Positions 11,901 through 24,014 of a stretch of DNA of 64,000 nucleotides are shown one piece after another. The DNA lies in the NCBI GenBank assembly GCA_958430865.1, contig CAUDNR010004075.1, forward strand, positions 1 to 64,000, given 5' to 3'. The translations under genes and the position numbers were made by a program. A model generated the notes under the pieces. It did not search any database, had not been told where the DNA came from, and was given only the letters and a program-made list of their open reading frames with translations. The number at the start of each line of letters is the position of its first letter. Position 1 is the first letter of the stretch. The DNA is from Entrophospora sp. SA101. Its lineage: Eukaryota; Glomeromycota; Glomeromycetes; Entrophosporales; Entrophosporaceae.

Positions 11901-14900
11901 TTAATGAATCCGTATATCTTGTTCTTGTTCCTGACGTAGTTGATCTTGATGTATTTGTAGATCTTGTTCTTGGTCCTGATGTATTAATTGGTCTTGGTTT
12001 GGATCTTGGTGCATTGGTTGGTCTTGATCTTGTTCTTGATGCAATGGTAGTTGTAGTTGTTTTTGTAATTGATCTCTAGCCTCTCTAGTGCTATTCATTA
12101 TATTCATAAATATATCTATGTATTTTCTAGGTCCCATTTTAATCTCTACAGCATTGGTCATATTTCTATCCTCTGCGAACATCTTCATCATTGCTTTGAT
12201 ATCCCTTTGAAACTTCCTAGATTTTGATCCAGCTATATCTTTCTCACTTGGATCAACACAAAGTAAATCATATGGATCATAGGCAGGATCTGGAGTATCA
12301 ATTGGTGGGCAATCAGAAATTTTACTTTGAAATTCATGACCACGCAATATTATTCTATGAAATGTTGTCAAATTTCCCCATAAATCCAATACAGGCAGAT
12401 CGTTATAATTCGCTAAAGCCTCACCAGGAAGTTCTTTGAATATGACATTTTCAGTCATTAGTGGTACACCAAATATTGATAGTGGATCATGTTTACCTTC
12501 TCTAAAACGAATGTGAGTATCATCATATTCAGCAAGATTTGTTGAAAAACTGGTGAAATTACTAAAATTTGGATATAACATTACATAACCTCGGAGATAT
12601 ACAAGTTCAATAAAAAACTGTTTCCATGAATTTTTCCAATTATTGGAACGACTATGAGGAATACTAATGGGTTGAACTTTAAAATTATTATTATCATCCT
12701 CCAAGCGATCAATAAGATAATGGTGAAATTCATGCCAAATCTCTGGAAAGTAAACACCGCCCCAATCACTAGGTGCCTGACAAAGATAAGGCAACCGAAC
12801 ATCATATTTTGTGTTGTTGAATACTTGTTCAGGATAAAATTTTTTACGACCAGGGAGTGTAAGTTCCATGTGTTTTGGACTGTATAAACTGATACCATAC
12901 ATCCTTTTACTGTGTATCTTATCAGGACCATACTTATACTTTAAAACAATATATTTTGACCAGATATAATAAAAAGGTGATAATTCAGTATCATCCTCTA
13001 GCAAAACTGCATAATCATGATCATTGTATGGGTAATATGCTTCGACTACAGCAGGTAACAAACCACCTTGACCTACTCTACGTCTGATGTTTTTTGAACC
13101 ATGGTCCCAATTAAATTTATCAGCTAGTTTAACAATATGTGGACTCGCACCTTTATCCATATTAATTGTCAAAGGAATTTCATCACCAAAGTATATAGAT
13201 GAATTCAATGATTCTAAAAGTCTATTAAAAGAATTAGGTCGATTCTGAGTAAGTATTTGTAATTGAAACTTTGGTAAATTCCAACCTTCATAAATAATTA
13301 TAAAAAAATAAAAATCAATATTACTATTATAAAAATAAAAATAAAACAATAATATTAATATATCATGTATAATGGAATACTGACTTTTTAATGCTTCAAA
13401 GGACAAATCAGCCATAATATCTACAGCATGAACTATTTCATCTAAAGGTAATTGTATTGTAGTAATATTTTTAAATCCCTCAGCAGCAATAGTTATTCCA
13501 TGAATTGCATCACTATCTTCAATCTTTGGATATATTACAACTTCTGGTTTGAAATAATGTAGCATACGATTAACACCATAAAGCATTCTGCTCTTTAGGT
13601 TTATCTCATCTTGAGTAGGAAAGCTATTTTGAAATTCTGCTTGAATGCTTAAATCATATATTTCAACATTACAATCTGATGAATACTTGATGAATCCTTT
13701 CGTATTTGAATCGGAGGATTCTTGTGAAAAGTCAGCAAATAATACATTGACCAAGTTATCCTTAATCATGGATAATTTACAAAATAATGGCCTAAATGTT
13801 TTCCCCTGATCATAACTATCAACCACGAATAGAATCTTATTCAACTGGGAATTCATTAACAATTTTTCCTTGAAAACTAGAGGATAGCCACGTTCAATGT
13901 AATAATTCCATGATTCATCAGTATCAAAATTTGATTTAAGGTCTTTGCATTTCTTTTGTTGTATTAAATTTCTATCACCCCAAGAATCTTCATCATGATG
14001 GTTAGTTGGTAGGATGTAAGAAGGAATGTTTGCATGATATTTGAGCGAAAAAGAAAAAAAAAAGCCAAAAGGAATTTTTACAGATTCCATATTATTTTCC
14101 TGGAACAATATGTGAATCCATTGTTTCTTGAATAGCCATATATTAGTTAACATGTCAACTTTTTGAGATAGGTTGATTGATTCAAGATCATCAGGCCATG
14201 ATTCATGATCAGCAAAACATACTAGGGACTGTTTATTATTTGATCTGTCATCCACTTCAATATAAGCACCCGTGGTTCCTAAAATAGCATTGTGATACTC
14301 TTTTGTATTTGCAGTGTGAACCATGTTTTGAATAAATTTTTTACCCAGTACCACTCCAGAATCCAAAAAAAGAATGTGTGAAGTTTTTACAGCTTGCGCA
14401 ACTTCTAACCAACCAATGATTCTAAATTTGTTTGTTTCCATAACATGTATCCATACATCAAAGCCACTATATTTATCATTCTCTTTAATGACATGTTTGA
14501 CTTTTTTAGCTGTATTTTTAGAGGCAATTATAATCATGCCTTGTGGCATAATTGTTTGACTAAATATAGAATTCAATTGTAATTCAACATTGTCGTTATT
14601 TTTAATTATAGAAACTACGGTTAAATTTGAGGGTAGACTAGGTTTCCATCTAGAGTTTAAGTCTAATAATTGTGAATATGTATGCTCGCTCAACATAGTA
14701 GTAGGATTGACTCCTCCAAACAAATCATCTGGTTCTAGTTATCATTAAGTTAAAATTAAATATGCATGTATATATATAGATAGATTAAAAGCAAGTAAAA
14801 ATAACAAACCTGTAGTATATTGATGGTAAGGAGGTTCAGTAGTAAGTGATAATTTATCAAAATACTTTTCTAAAATTGAGTAGTAAAAAAAAAATATAAG

Positions 14901-15023
14901 GGGTATAATGGTAAAGTAACATAACAGTTTTGTTATGGAGGGCAAACATAAAGTTGAGCATGTTGGCCTTAATTTTAAACATGCTAATCTAGCACACTTT
15001 TGAAAAGCTTGACAACAGGCCAT
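11901..15023 (-). CDS. Type II membrane glycosyltransferase with GT-A-like domains
   Basis: Exons 15023-14810, 14734-13385 and 13285-11901 total 2949 nt and encode 982 aa. Exon 1 supplies a Cys-rich cytosolic tail and one membrane anchor (LLCYFTIIPLIFFFYYSIL, about residues 34-52), typical of Golgi type II enzymes. The lumenal part starts with a GT2-like fold (LTVVSIIKNNDNVELQLNS ... SHILFLDSGVVLG). A middle segment (ILFVVDSYDQGKTFRPL) resembles a GT-B-type half. A second GT-A-like domain has ILTQNRPNSFNRLL and the acidic metal-site candidate LLEDDTELSP. The C-terminus is a His/Gln/Asp repeat. The 99-nt intron 2 (13384-13286) has no stop and preserves frame, so unspliced mRNA would add 33 mostly hydrophobic residues; splicing (donor GTCAGT) is inferred. 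Donor sugar and acceptor are unknown. Confidence 0.8.
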
Positions 15024-15403
15024 TGCTTTTTATAATTAAAAAAAAACTTATAATATATATATATATATATTTTAAAAAAAAGAGTGAAAATGGAGAAAAT
15101 TTAGTTGTTGTTATTATTAATTTGAACGTAGTGCAACATTTATTACTTGTAATATAGGATAATATATTAATATTAAAAAAAAAATTTTTAAATAGCACAA
15201 AATAATGAAATTGGGTGATTCTCAATTTGCATCACATTTGAAAGCAAGATCAAAAAACATAGAGAATTTTACCAGCTTTTGCAGCTCATGAAGAACTTTT
15301 AAAAATTATTAGATGGACATATAAACAAATAGACAAATCATATAAATAAATAAATAATAGTAACGTACCTTAATCTCTAAGATTAATCTATTTATTGTTA
15401 TTG

Positions 15404-15955
15404 TTGGAGAAACAAAATTCAGGTAAAACCACGCATCTTACACAATATCTTTATGAAATGGTTATAGCAAGTATGGAATTATTGGGTGTACACAACCTTG
15501 ATATGTGCCAGTTGCTAAACGTGTAGTGAAGAAATGGATGCAAATAAAATTTTAATATTTATTAGTAACTGATAAATAAATCCATCAAGAAGTTTTTAAT
15601 TTATTTAGTGTAATCTTGGAACAACAGTGGGTTATGAAATTCGATTTGAAGGCTGTACTTCTGAAAGTACTCTGATAAATGTACAAGACAAAATTAATTT
15701 CTTATAACTGATGGTGTGAATCATTTAAAGCATCAGAACTTGATCATTATAATACTGTTATAATGGACAAATCTCATGAACGTTCACTACAGACTAATGT
15801 TTTAATTGGTTTATTAAGACAAGGTATTTATTTGTACATTAACTTTTTATCATTAAAAAATATATCACAGCATGTTGAAAAAACTTTTATTTTCATTTAT
15901 ATATTTTTAAGTGATTACACACACGGAAGGGACCTTAGATTACAGCAACTATGAA
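15404..15955 (+). pseudogene. DEAH-box splicing helicase (PRP2/PRP16/PRP22 type), decayed fragment
   Basis: Pieces of a DEAH-box RNA helicase appear in order but in shifting frames. Motif I region: NSGKTTHLTQYLYE. Motif Ia region: a CTQP followed by TGA where Arg is expected, then VPVAKRV. Next: VGYEIRFEGCTSEST. Motif II: VIMDKSHERSL in place of DEAH-ERSL. Motif III: ITATMNVERF in place of SATMNAE. Stops and frameshifts separate them. Intact members remodel the spliceosome. Changed motifs II and III together with stop codons make this a pseudogene. The fragment occurs twice more in the window through the fold-back duplication (53568-53875 forward and 58358-58909 reverse). Confidence 0.8.
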
Positions 15956-16049
15956 TGTAGAAAGGTTAATTTTATTTTATATATTTACTTTTTTTTTCTT
16001 TAAATTTAATAAATAATATGTGTATATTTACTATTTTTTGGAAATTATG

Positions 16050-16343
16050 CTATATTTCTGTTTTAGATTGATTCTCTGGTTGGAGTGGCTCTTTCTTGGC
16101 TAGATTGGGCGAATAAGATGAAGCATTGAAGTTATTTGATTCAGAGGGATCTGAATCTGATGAATCTGTCTCGAATTCTGTTAAACAAGACTCAGGTTTA
16201 GGCTTTAACTTATCAATTATCATCCATGAGTTAAGGCAAATTACAAGTTGGAAGGCTTCAGAAAAGCGAGAGGCTTTAACATTCTCCTTGACAACAATGT
16301 AATTAATAAACTCCAGGACCAGCCCGCTCCCCCTCTCTGAAGT
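16050..16343 (-). other. Open frame of unknown origin, possible exon
   Basis: A 97-codon frame ending in TAG at 16050 contains LEFINYIVVKENVKASRF and an acidic SSDSDPSES stretch, then KKEPLQPENQ. Its codon use looks protein-like, but there is no ATG near the start and a TTCAG acceptor lies at the upstream edge, so it may be a terminal exon or a relic. I do not recognise the family. Identical frames lie at 57970-58263 (+) and 53970-54263 (-). Confidence 0.3.
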
Positions 16344-17009
16344 TTAATTCATGATATATCATCAGGGAACCAAGTCAAATTAGCCTAACTGTAACATATG
16401 GAAGATGAGAATGTTTTAAATATTTGAGCAATAAAATGTTGCATATCGAATCGTTTCTTAGTGTTCACAGACAGTCCAAGAGCAGTTTTACATGCATATT
16501 GTATGTGATTTATCTTCAATGGTCATCATGATAAGGAATATTATATAATTACCTATCGCTATATAATGTAAAAGACATAACTAACAGATTTCATTCATGT
16601 TTTGATCTCGCTTTACTATTTTATAAGAAAAAATGGTGTTAATACAAAAAAAATAAATCATTGACTATCAACAAATAGCATATCTTCCTCAGAGCCATAC
16701 CAAATAATGCTTCCATGTTTATTAACAATAAAAAAAATTTGTGGGTTTCTCTGTACAATGCTTGCTTAAAATAATATTTTGATTTTATGTGTAACCATCT
16801 CAACAAATAAATTTTTTAAAAAATAAAAAATGAAAAAAAAGAAATCAAATTTTAGGAGGATTATAAAATTAGTAAGTATTATTAAAGGAGAAAAAAATGC
16901 TTAGAATAATTATTTCAAGGGATTTTCTAGTTTTTTAAAAGACAATATTTGTGATGATGTTAGAAACCATTTAAATATTTATTTATAAACTTTATTTTTA
17001 TTTACTTAG

Positions 17010-17288
17010 TGGGAGATGATATTATTAAAGTCCCTTTGATCAATAACGACGAAGAAGAAGAAGATTCAACACACACTTTTAATGATAACAATGATCTAAC
17101 TTGTGACTTCTAATGAAGATGGTGGTGTTGTTGCAGTTCATTTGATCAATAATGATAAAAATTCTTTTATTGATAACAACAAAATTGAAGATGTTGATGA
17201 TGAGGTTGAAGATGATGATGATGATGAAGAAGACGATGATAGATTTCTAATAAACTCTAGCATCCATACAGACCCATGCCATTTATAA
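17010..17288 (+). other. Acidic exon-like open frames, unrecognised
   Basis: After a TTACTTAG acceptor-like site, one frame reads GDDIIKVPLINNDEEEED and stops at 17113. An overlapping frame (17103-17288) reads VHLINNDKNSF then Asp/Glu runs to DPCHL. The two share an (I/L)INND motif, hinting at a broken internal duplication. The second frame begins with GTG, not ATG. Possibly a remnant of an acidic low-complexity protein. Duplicated at 57025-57303 on the minus strand. Confidence 0.25.
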
Positions 17289-17308
17289 TGAATGGCCATT
17301 TGACCTTC

Positions 17309-17403
17309 AGAAGTAGTGAGGTCAATTCTAGGGGGTTAGAGTATAGATAGATGTTAAATACCACTTCTTGTCAAATATTCTCAGGATTAACCTCACTATT
17401 TCT
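17309..17403. repeat. Short fold-back element, 95 bp
   Basis: AGAAGTAGTGAGGTCAATTCT at the left end is matched by AGAAATAGTGAGGTTAATCCT on the minus strand at the right end, a 21-bp imperfect terminal inverted repeat around about 50 bp. There is no clear target duplication. Probably a tiny MITE. A copy sits at 56910-57004 in the inverted block. Confidence 0.55.
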
Positions 17404-20400
17404 GATGGATATATTGCTTTTAAATAGTAAATAATTTTTTAATTAAATTTACCATAAAAATAATTATTAATTAAAATTAAATGAATTAAAATAGCATCAA
17501 TTTGTGTATTACTTCTTCAACATCTTGATAAATGCTTCTTTAAAATATTTGCGAGGTTGTGTCTGTTATAAATACATGATTTTAACTTTTCAATAAGCTG
17601 TAGCACAATTTTCAACACTGAAATTATCTAACAACAATGAAAAAAGGGAAGAGTGATCAGTTGTTTAAAAAAATTTATACCTATCACCATATAAGGGGAT
17701 GACATTACAAATTCCATTATATGTTTTGACTTTCAATGCAGTATTTGGGCTATTGATCAATAAAAAAAAATAAGGTATCAATGCAAAAAGAGAATCTCTG
17801 GTTATTAACAAACAACATATCTCCAGAACCAACCATACCAAATAATACTTTTGATAAAATTAAATATGTTTGTTAATGAATGCCTAGTTCCCTTCCTTGT
17901 TTGTCTTGGATTCTTCCTTTATTAATAATATTAAAAAAATCATAGCCATAATTCTTGTTAGTATTTTACAATTGTAAAACAAAACCCAAAATCAAAATCA
18001 ATATATATAAAAAACCAAGTCTTTATCAATTATTATCAATATAAAAAATAAACCACAAATACTTAATAAAAATGCAAGTGAGTTTTTTTTTGTGATTGTT
18101 GATTGATTGGCTTTCATTATATTATCAAACCTATTAAATCAGCTCTATAATATCAACCAAAAGATTGATCTAGAAAAAGACATAAACCTAGCCAACTGGT
18201 GATCAAAAATACCCAAGGGAAATTTAAAAGATTTCAAACAATTGTTTAATAAAGACTGAGTTTAATCCAAATTTTTCATTTGGTGAAATGAAAACCAAAA
18301 TATGTGGATTATGTGATGGAGAATTATTGCATCCTCTTTAAAAACCTTACAAGGAATTAATAAAGAATGGAATAATACAAAGATGATGATATAGAAGATG
18401 AAGGATTAGCAATAGCAATAGTATTATTAATAATAGTGAAAATATAAAATAGATTTACATCAGAGTGGCTAAAGAATAATCAATGTATTTGGGTTCAAAT
18501 GATTTCCTCTTATGCAATTGCTCTGGTGGCTTATCTTAATATTTGATATTTATACATAAATTAAAAATTATCATGTATTTTTCTCTTAGTTAAATCAACA
18601 TCACTTATCCTTTTTGTTGTTATTTAATCCTTTCCTTGAATGTGAATGCATTTGTCTCCATAAATTACATGCTCATTACAATATTCATGATGATTATGTG
18701 TTATTGTTATTATTTGAATATGTTCCTTTTACAAAAGATTAATAAATAAATTGCATCGCCCAAGTGATAATAATAACAAAACCATGCAGAAATGAAATTT
18801 AAGGAACTGATTTTTAAAAAAGCCACATAATGTCCTGGTGAGTAAAAGATGAGAAATTGGCAGGGTTGGGAAAATAAACCTTGAAATTTTGATCTGATCT
18901 TTCTTTTTCATGTATGATGATGGTTCCATCCAAGGATGTTGTGGAAAAATTTTAGTGGTCAAATTTAAAATTCCTAACGGGTCGGGTTCGGGTTGATTTC
19001 AGGTTAATGAGAAAATTTTGTAATTTTACATTAATTAGATAACAACAATTAATTAAATATAAAAGGCGAAACAGTTATAGCGGTTTAAAAGCTGCAATTG
19101 GTGTTATGCGTGACGCAAAACACAACTCATGACGCAAAACCATAACTCAAGGCAATTCGTGACATAAGACGTAATTCAAGACACAAGATGGCCGGAACTA
19201 ATCATAGTTTAGGCCTAATTTTGCGGCAAAGTTGGCGAAACCTAAACTGCGGGTGAAAACCAAGCGGTCAATTAAACTCTACTGTTTACTTTCCGACCAC
19301 AAAAGTGTTTTATTGAACAAAAAAAAAAGGAATTGATTTGTTTTATTATTACAAAACGATTAGGTCAAAAAATGACATTATTTTTATGATAATCTTTTTT
19401 AATAAATATGTTTAAATAAATAATAAAAATGCAAATATAAAATATTAATATTAATAAAAAATATAAATCAAATGTCGGAATACGATTGGACGGCGCTTTG
19501 ATAAATCCGTTTTATTTATCATAAACTTTGGTCAATTTAACCACAGGAGTTTGCCCTAGTTTAGGTGATTTTAAGTTTCATCACTAGTTTAGGAGCCTAA
19601 ATTCCTAATTTCTATAGGTAAACTATTTCAACTTACTAAAATAATTTCAGCCACCATCACTACACAAGACAATCATGATGTGTGTATGAATTAATTCAAA
19701 CTTTAACCACATATAAAACTCTTTATTTATTGCATGAAAACTTTTTAATTTTTTAATTTTTTAATTTTTAATGTAACATCAATGCTTCATAACTAAAAAG
19801 GTTTTGTTAGCTAATAAATTGTCATGAATCATGTTTGCACCATGAATTGAGACTTGCATCACGAATTGCATCTTGTATAAAATTATGATAGTTGATAAAA
19901 TGCAAGTTTTTAGGATTTTTAATTAATAATTTTGACCTCAAGTATAATTGATACAGTCCAAAAAATTTTCAGGTTTCGGGTTAGCCCAGACTGTTTCGGA
20001 GCTCTAGTCAACTTTCTACTTGGTTCCCTTTTCTTGCAGTGTGCATCCTAATTGTATACTATTGCAAATTGTAGAGTTCCTTAAATTCATTTCCAAAAAT
20101 AAAATGAACAAATCTGATATTGAGGCTAGGCATAATTGGCATTGGACAAGATTTCAATTTCACATACAACATCATCAAGTTTAATATTACCGTTTTTAAT
20201 GTGCCAAAGAATTGTCGCAACATTGCTGCAATTATTACAAGGATGTTTTTCAGACTTAAAGAAATTGGTTTTAATGATTCAATAACATTGTGGTTGTTGC
20301 TAGGATTATTATAATCATATATAATGAATCTGACAGTGATAATGAATTTTTTGATGTTAATTTATAATTACACCCTGAGTATATCTGTTATTGTTGTTTA

Positions 20401-20471
20401 AGAACCCTTTTTGTTTTTTAAATGCATCATTAAAAATCAAGAAATAACATTTTCTAATTAATTAAAATGCA
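17404..20471. other. Gene-poor repeat-derived interval
   Basis: No intact gene is supported. Diverged direct repeats are visible between about 16480-16740 and 17650-17860 (shared CATACCAAATAAT core). A CGGGTTCGGGTT segment lies at 18978-19010 and a minus-strand TAGAGCTCCGAAAC end at 19998-20011, consistent with hAT-type MITE debris. The frames at 18729-18962 and 20120-20314 do not start with ATG or are unrecognisable. Confidence 0.45.
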
Positions 20472-20824
20472 TAAGTGACCAGGGCTGGCTGCGTAACTCT
20501 AACTCAATTTGACGAAACTTTAGTCAATTTAATTTCGGTTTAGTCACGTTTGGCGAAACCGAAACTAGTGACTAAAGTTTCGTCAGTTGACGAAAGTGTA
20601 AAACCCTAATATAGTAATGATTGTCTTGATTATTTATCCCGTTACATTTTTAATTATAATGTAATGATAATAATGATAATAAATGTGTTTTTATTATAAA
20701 TTGAAAATTTGTATTACAAAACAAAATATAACTCCAATTAATAATATTAAAAAAGACTATACCATTATATTACAATTAAAAAAATTAAAAACAACAACTT
20801 GTCAATATTAAGTCGGATTTAAAT

Positions 20825-23358
20825 TTATTCATCCTCTGTCACCAAATTAGCAACTAATTCATGAGGATTATAATCAGTTATACCTTCTGCAAATGGACTA
20901 GTTATATCACTAGTTATATCTTGGGCTGAAATATCACTGCCTGAAATTAATACTGATAAATCAATTATTGATTCAATTGATAAATTATTATTATCAATGT
21001 TGTTATCAGAAACATCAGATAGATCCTCTTCTAATTCAAGTGATGTAAATGATTCCTCTTCTTCGAGATCCAATCCATCGATGACTGTTTCTGAGTTAGC
21101 CACACTAGAAAAATCAATATCATTATTTTTTTTTGGTACATAAAACATGGTTTTCTCAATATCTGAGATAAGATATGATCGGATTATTGCCATGGATTCC
21201 AAGTTGTCACTTGACAAAGAGTTTCTATTCAACCCATGGATCCATTTAAGTATTGAGAATGTTCTCTCACAACTTGCCTGAGAAGGTACTATTGAAAACA
21301 ATTTAATTGCAAGTTGTTGCAAATAATTGTGATTATCTTCAATTGTTGTCCACCATGTAATAGGATCGTTAACATTAAATATAAAATCATAAGGGTATAA
21401 ACCATCCTTAAATGAATGCATTTGCATGATGAGTTGGCTAACAGCTATATCTGTGAAACCTAACCTTGAAACATATGAAACAGCAATATCACATATTCGA
21501 CGAAAATTTCCTTGTTTCATGGCATACCCTATAAATATATAGGGTGATTAATTATCATTATTTAAATCATTATAAATATAATATATTTTATAGATAATAT
21601 TACCTTTATGTTTTGGATGCAAAAAGTAAGCAAGCAGATAAAGGTCAATTTCAAAAGAGTTAAATCTGGAGTTGAAAATTTTAATAATTTCTGATTGTAA
21701 ATTCATATTGTTTGGTAATTGTTTAATTGCCAAAGCAAGATACACAAATCCTAAAAAACAATCTGAAAGATTGGCACTTCTTCGTTCAAGGCAATGAATG
21801 ATTTGTTTGATTGGTTTAAAAATTTGTGAAATAATTCGTACATCATAAAAAAATCCTTGATTAGACATTAATGCTGCAACATCTCTATTTGTAACCACAC
21901 TCCTATTTTCCTCAAGAATCTTTTTTTAATAATAATTATGAGTTATTGTTTATAAATTAAGTAAATAAAATAAGATAAGATAAAATAAGATAAAATACCT
22001 TTGCAAAAACTGGTTGGGATATTAAGACAGAATTTGTTGTATCAAACAATGACCCCCAGCGTATCTTGGAATATGACACAAGAAAGCCACCAGATATATT
22101 CATTGATTTCAGACCTTCATGGAGCAATGCATTTCCAATGTGGGATTTTTTAAAAAAACTCACCAATTTTCCAACTTTTGAAATTATTTCAGCCACAAAT
22201 TCATTTTTCGCCATATCAGTAGCAATCAAGTTAATTGTATGTGCAATGCACCTAATGTTGAAAATATGTGGAAATGCATTGCAGATATTTTTTCTTGCAC
22301 CTCTGATGTTGGATGCATGATCAGTCACCAAACCACAGAAATTGTTAGGACCAATTTCTTCTAAAATTGATTTGATTTCAGAAGTCAAAAAATCAGCTGT
22401 TTGTGACACTATACTATAATTTTTTAATTTGAATAAATATTCTTCTTTGCTTTGTGTGAGAATTACAAAACTATACAATACTCCACCAGACGGGGTTGTC
22501 CAACCATCAAGGGCTATTATTAATAAATAATATTAACAGAAAAATTTTGAAATTTACAAATAAATTAATAAAAAATTATATATTTTCGTTACCCAACGTC
22601 ATATTTCTTTCACTTTTTACAAGTTTATTAAGTTTAATAGTAATTCTAGCAATTTCTTGATTAAGAAGTTGACCTGATAATTCTTTACGTGTAGCTGGAT
22701 CATATCCAGGTTTAGCCAACTTCATAAAATCCATAAAAAATGGGTTAGATACAACATTCCAAGGTATCCCACATACAACAAATGCACGTAACAAGGCCTG
22801 ATCTAATTTTTGTTTTTGTTCAATATTGCAATTAGTATTTTCATAATATGAATGTAAATTATTATTGGTTTTCCTTTTTTTTTTAGAGCTAGAGGAATTC
22901 CTTGAATTTGTTGCTGTACTTATTGACATTTTATCTTCAGACTCAACATCTGATACTGAATTTTTAGTTGCAAGTTTTTTTAAATATATTTGAGAAATTT
23001 CTCTATCAACTTTTTCACATTTAAGTGCAAGATGTGCTTCTAATTTATCTGGAATTCCTCTTCTCCAAAATTTCAAGCAATATCTACATTTTGCAGTATA
23101 GTGACCTTTTGATTTAGATGTATTTTTTTCAAAATATTGCCATACATCTGAAGAAGGTCGTCCACCTCTAATTATATTTGTAGTAGTAGTAGTAGTATCT
23201 TCAACTAAATTAATAGGATGTTCAATATTTACACCTATATCATCATCTCTAAAACAATGAAAACTTATGTAAATAAGTTTATTTATATTTATATTAATAT
23301 TAGTTAATATGAGTTTATTATTTATTTATTATAATACCTACACATTATAAAATGCCAT
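20825..23358 (-). CDS. hAT-family transposase with BED zinc finger
   Basis: Exons 23358-23342, 23248-22593, 22513-21999, 21919-21604 and 21528-20825 total 2208 nt, exactly in frame, for 735 aa. The tiny first exon (MAFYN) is supported by GTAGGT and TTTTAG splice sites. N-terminal BED finger: VWQYFEKN ... CRYC ... HLALKC, residues about 35-85. Catalytic RNase H-like core: ALDGWTTPSGG (first Asp) and GLVTDHASNIRGARKN (second Asp), followed by RCIAHTINLIA. C-terminal hAT dimerisation domain: LAIKLFSIVPSQASCERTFS, then SSDNLESMAII. The tail is acidic. It would bind the subterminal repeats and catalyse cut-and-paste transposition in the nucleus. No lesion is seen, so it may be active. Confidence 0.92.
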
Positions 23359-23486
23359 AGTTTTTTAATAAGAATTTTTTTATTGCTGCTGCTACTACTA
23401 ATACTAATACTACTGTTGCTACTGATAACAATGATGTAAAAAAATCCACTATGATGATTTTGAGATGGTAATGATAATGATATTCG

Positions 23487-23517
<31 letters not shown>

Positions 23518-23770
23518 TATATATGTGAATGTAAATGTTATAGTTTTTATTAATTTTATTAATTTGTAAAAAAATAAAAGTTGTTGTTATATATTCAATG
23601 GAATATATAATGATGTAAATATAACATTGAGAAGTATGGAGAAGTAAAGAGTTTAAATGAGCGTGAGCATTTGGCTAAACTGACTAAACTATTTAGTCAT
23701 TAATATTTATATAATAATTATTATTAAGTCAAGTCAATCATTACTAATTAGGATTTTAACCCCTTTATGC

Positions 23771-23925
23771 CAGACTTAAGTCAAGTGACTAAAGTTAAGT
23801 CAATGGCTAAATTTAAGTCAAGTGACTAAAGTTAAGTCAAGTGACTAAAGTTAAGTCAAGTGACTAAAGTTAAGTCAAGTGGCTAAAGTTAAGTCAGTGA
23901 CTAAAGTTAAGTCATTACGTCAAAT
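23771..23925. repeat. Subterminal tandem repeats of the hAT element
   Basis: About seven units of roughly 21 bp built on GACTAAAGTTAAGTCAAGT lie just inside the right end. Related GACTAAAG/GACGAAA motifs occur inside the left end (20510-20600). Such arrays are known transposase-binding sites in hAT elements; binding here is inferred. Confidence 0.8.
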
Positions 23926-24014
23926 TGCATGAAAAAAACTAAACTTGACTTAACGCTTTTAGTCAAGTCATGTTGACTAAACCTTGAGGTTACGCAGCCA
24001 GCCCTGTAAGTGAC

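Larger units (their letters stand above)
10315..20029. repeat. Inverted duplication, copy 1
   Basis: This block is repeated in reverse orientation at 54284-64000; matching positions sum to 74313 from 20029 down to the second exon of the xylulokinase, so there is no net indel over about 8.9 kb. The outer (left) limit is not visible because the window ends inside copy 2. The right limit is a 12-bp motif, ACTTGGTTCCCT at 20018-20029, whose complement AGGGAACCAAGT occurs at 16364-16375. Confidence 0.95.
20480..24006 (-). mobile_element. Complete hAT transposon, 3527 bp
   Basis: An 18-bp perfect terminal inverted repeat, CAGGGCTGGCTGCGTAAC, starts at 20480 and is complemented at 23989-24006. The flanking 8-bp duplication TAAGTGAC (20472-20479 and 24007-24014) is perfect and is diagnostic of hAT insertion. 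The element encodes one spliced transposase on the minus strand with no stop or frameshift. The right end carries an array of GACTAAAGTTAAGTC motifs and the left end GACGAAAC/GACTAAAG motifs, likely transposase-binding subterminal repeats. Perfect ends plus an intact gene indicate a recent and possibly autonomous copy. Confidence 0.95.

Noticed and set aside
18468..18540. tRNA-like segment (GAGTGGCTAAAGA ... GGGTTCAAATG)
   Set aside because: It has A- and B-box resemblance, but no acceptor stem or proper anticodon arm could be folded.
18729..18962. 77-codon frame, repeated at 55351-55584
   Set aside because: It starts with TTG. The repetition only reflects the inverted duplication, not selection on a gene.
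20120..20314. 64-codon open frame next to the hAT insertion
   Set aside because: Non-ATG start and no recognisable domain. I could not show that the hAT element split a gene.
23240..23480. ACT/AGT trinucleotide runs as a possible CRISPR-like or satellite array
   Set aside because: Simple sequence inside and just outside the hAT transposase 5' region; there is no repeat-spacer structure.
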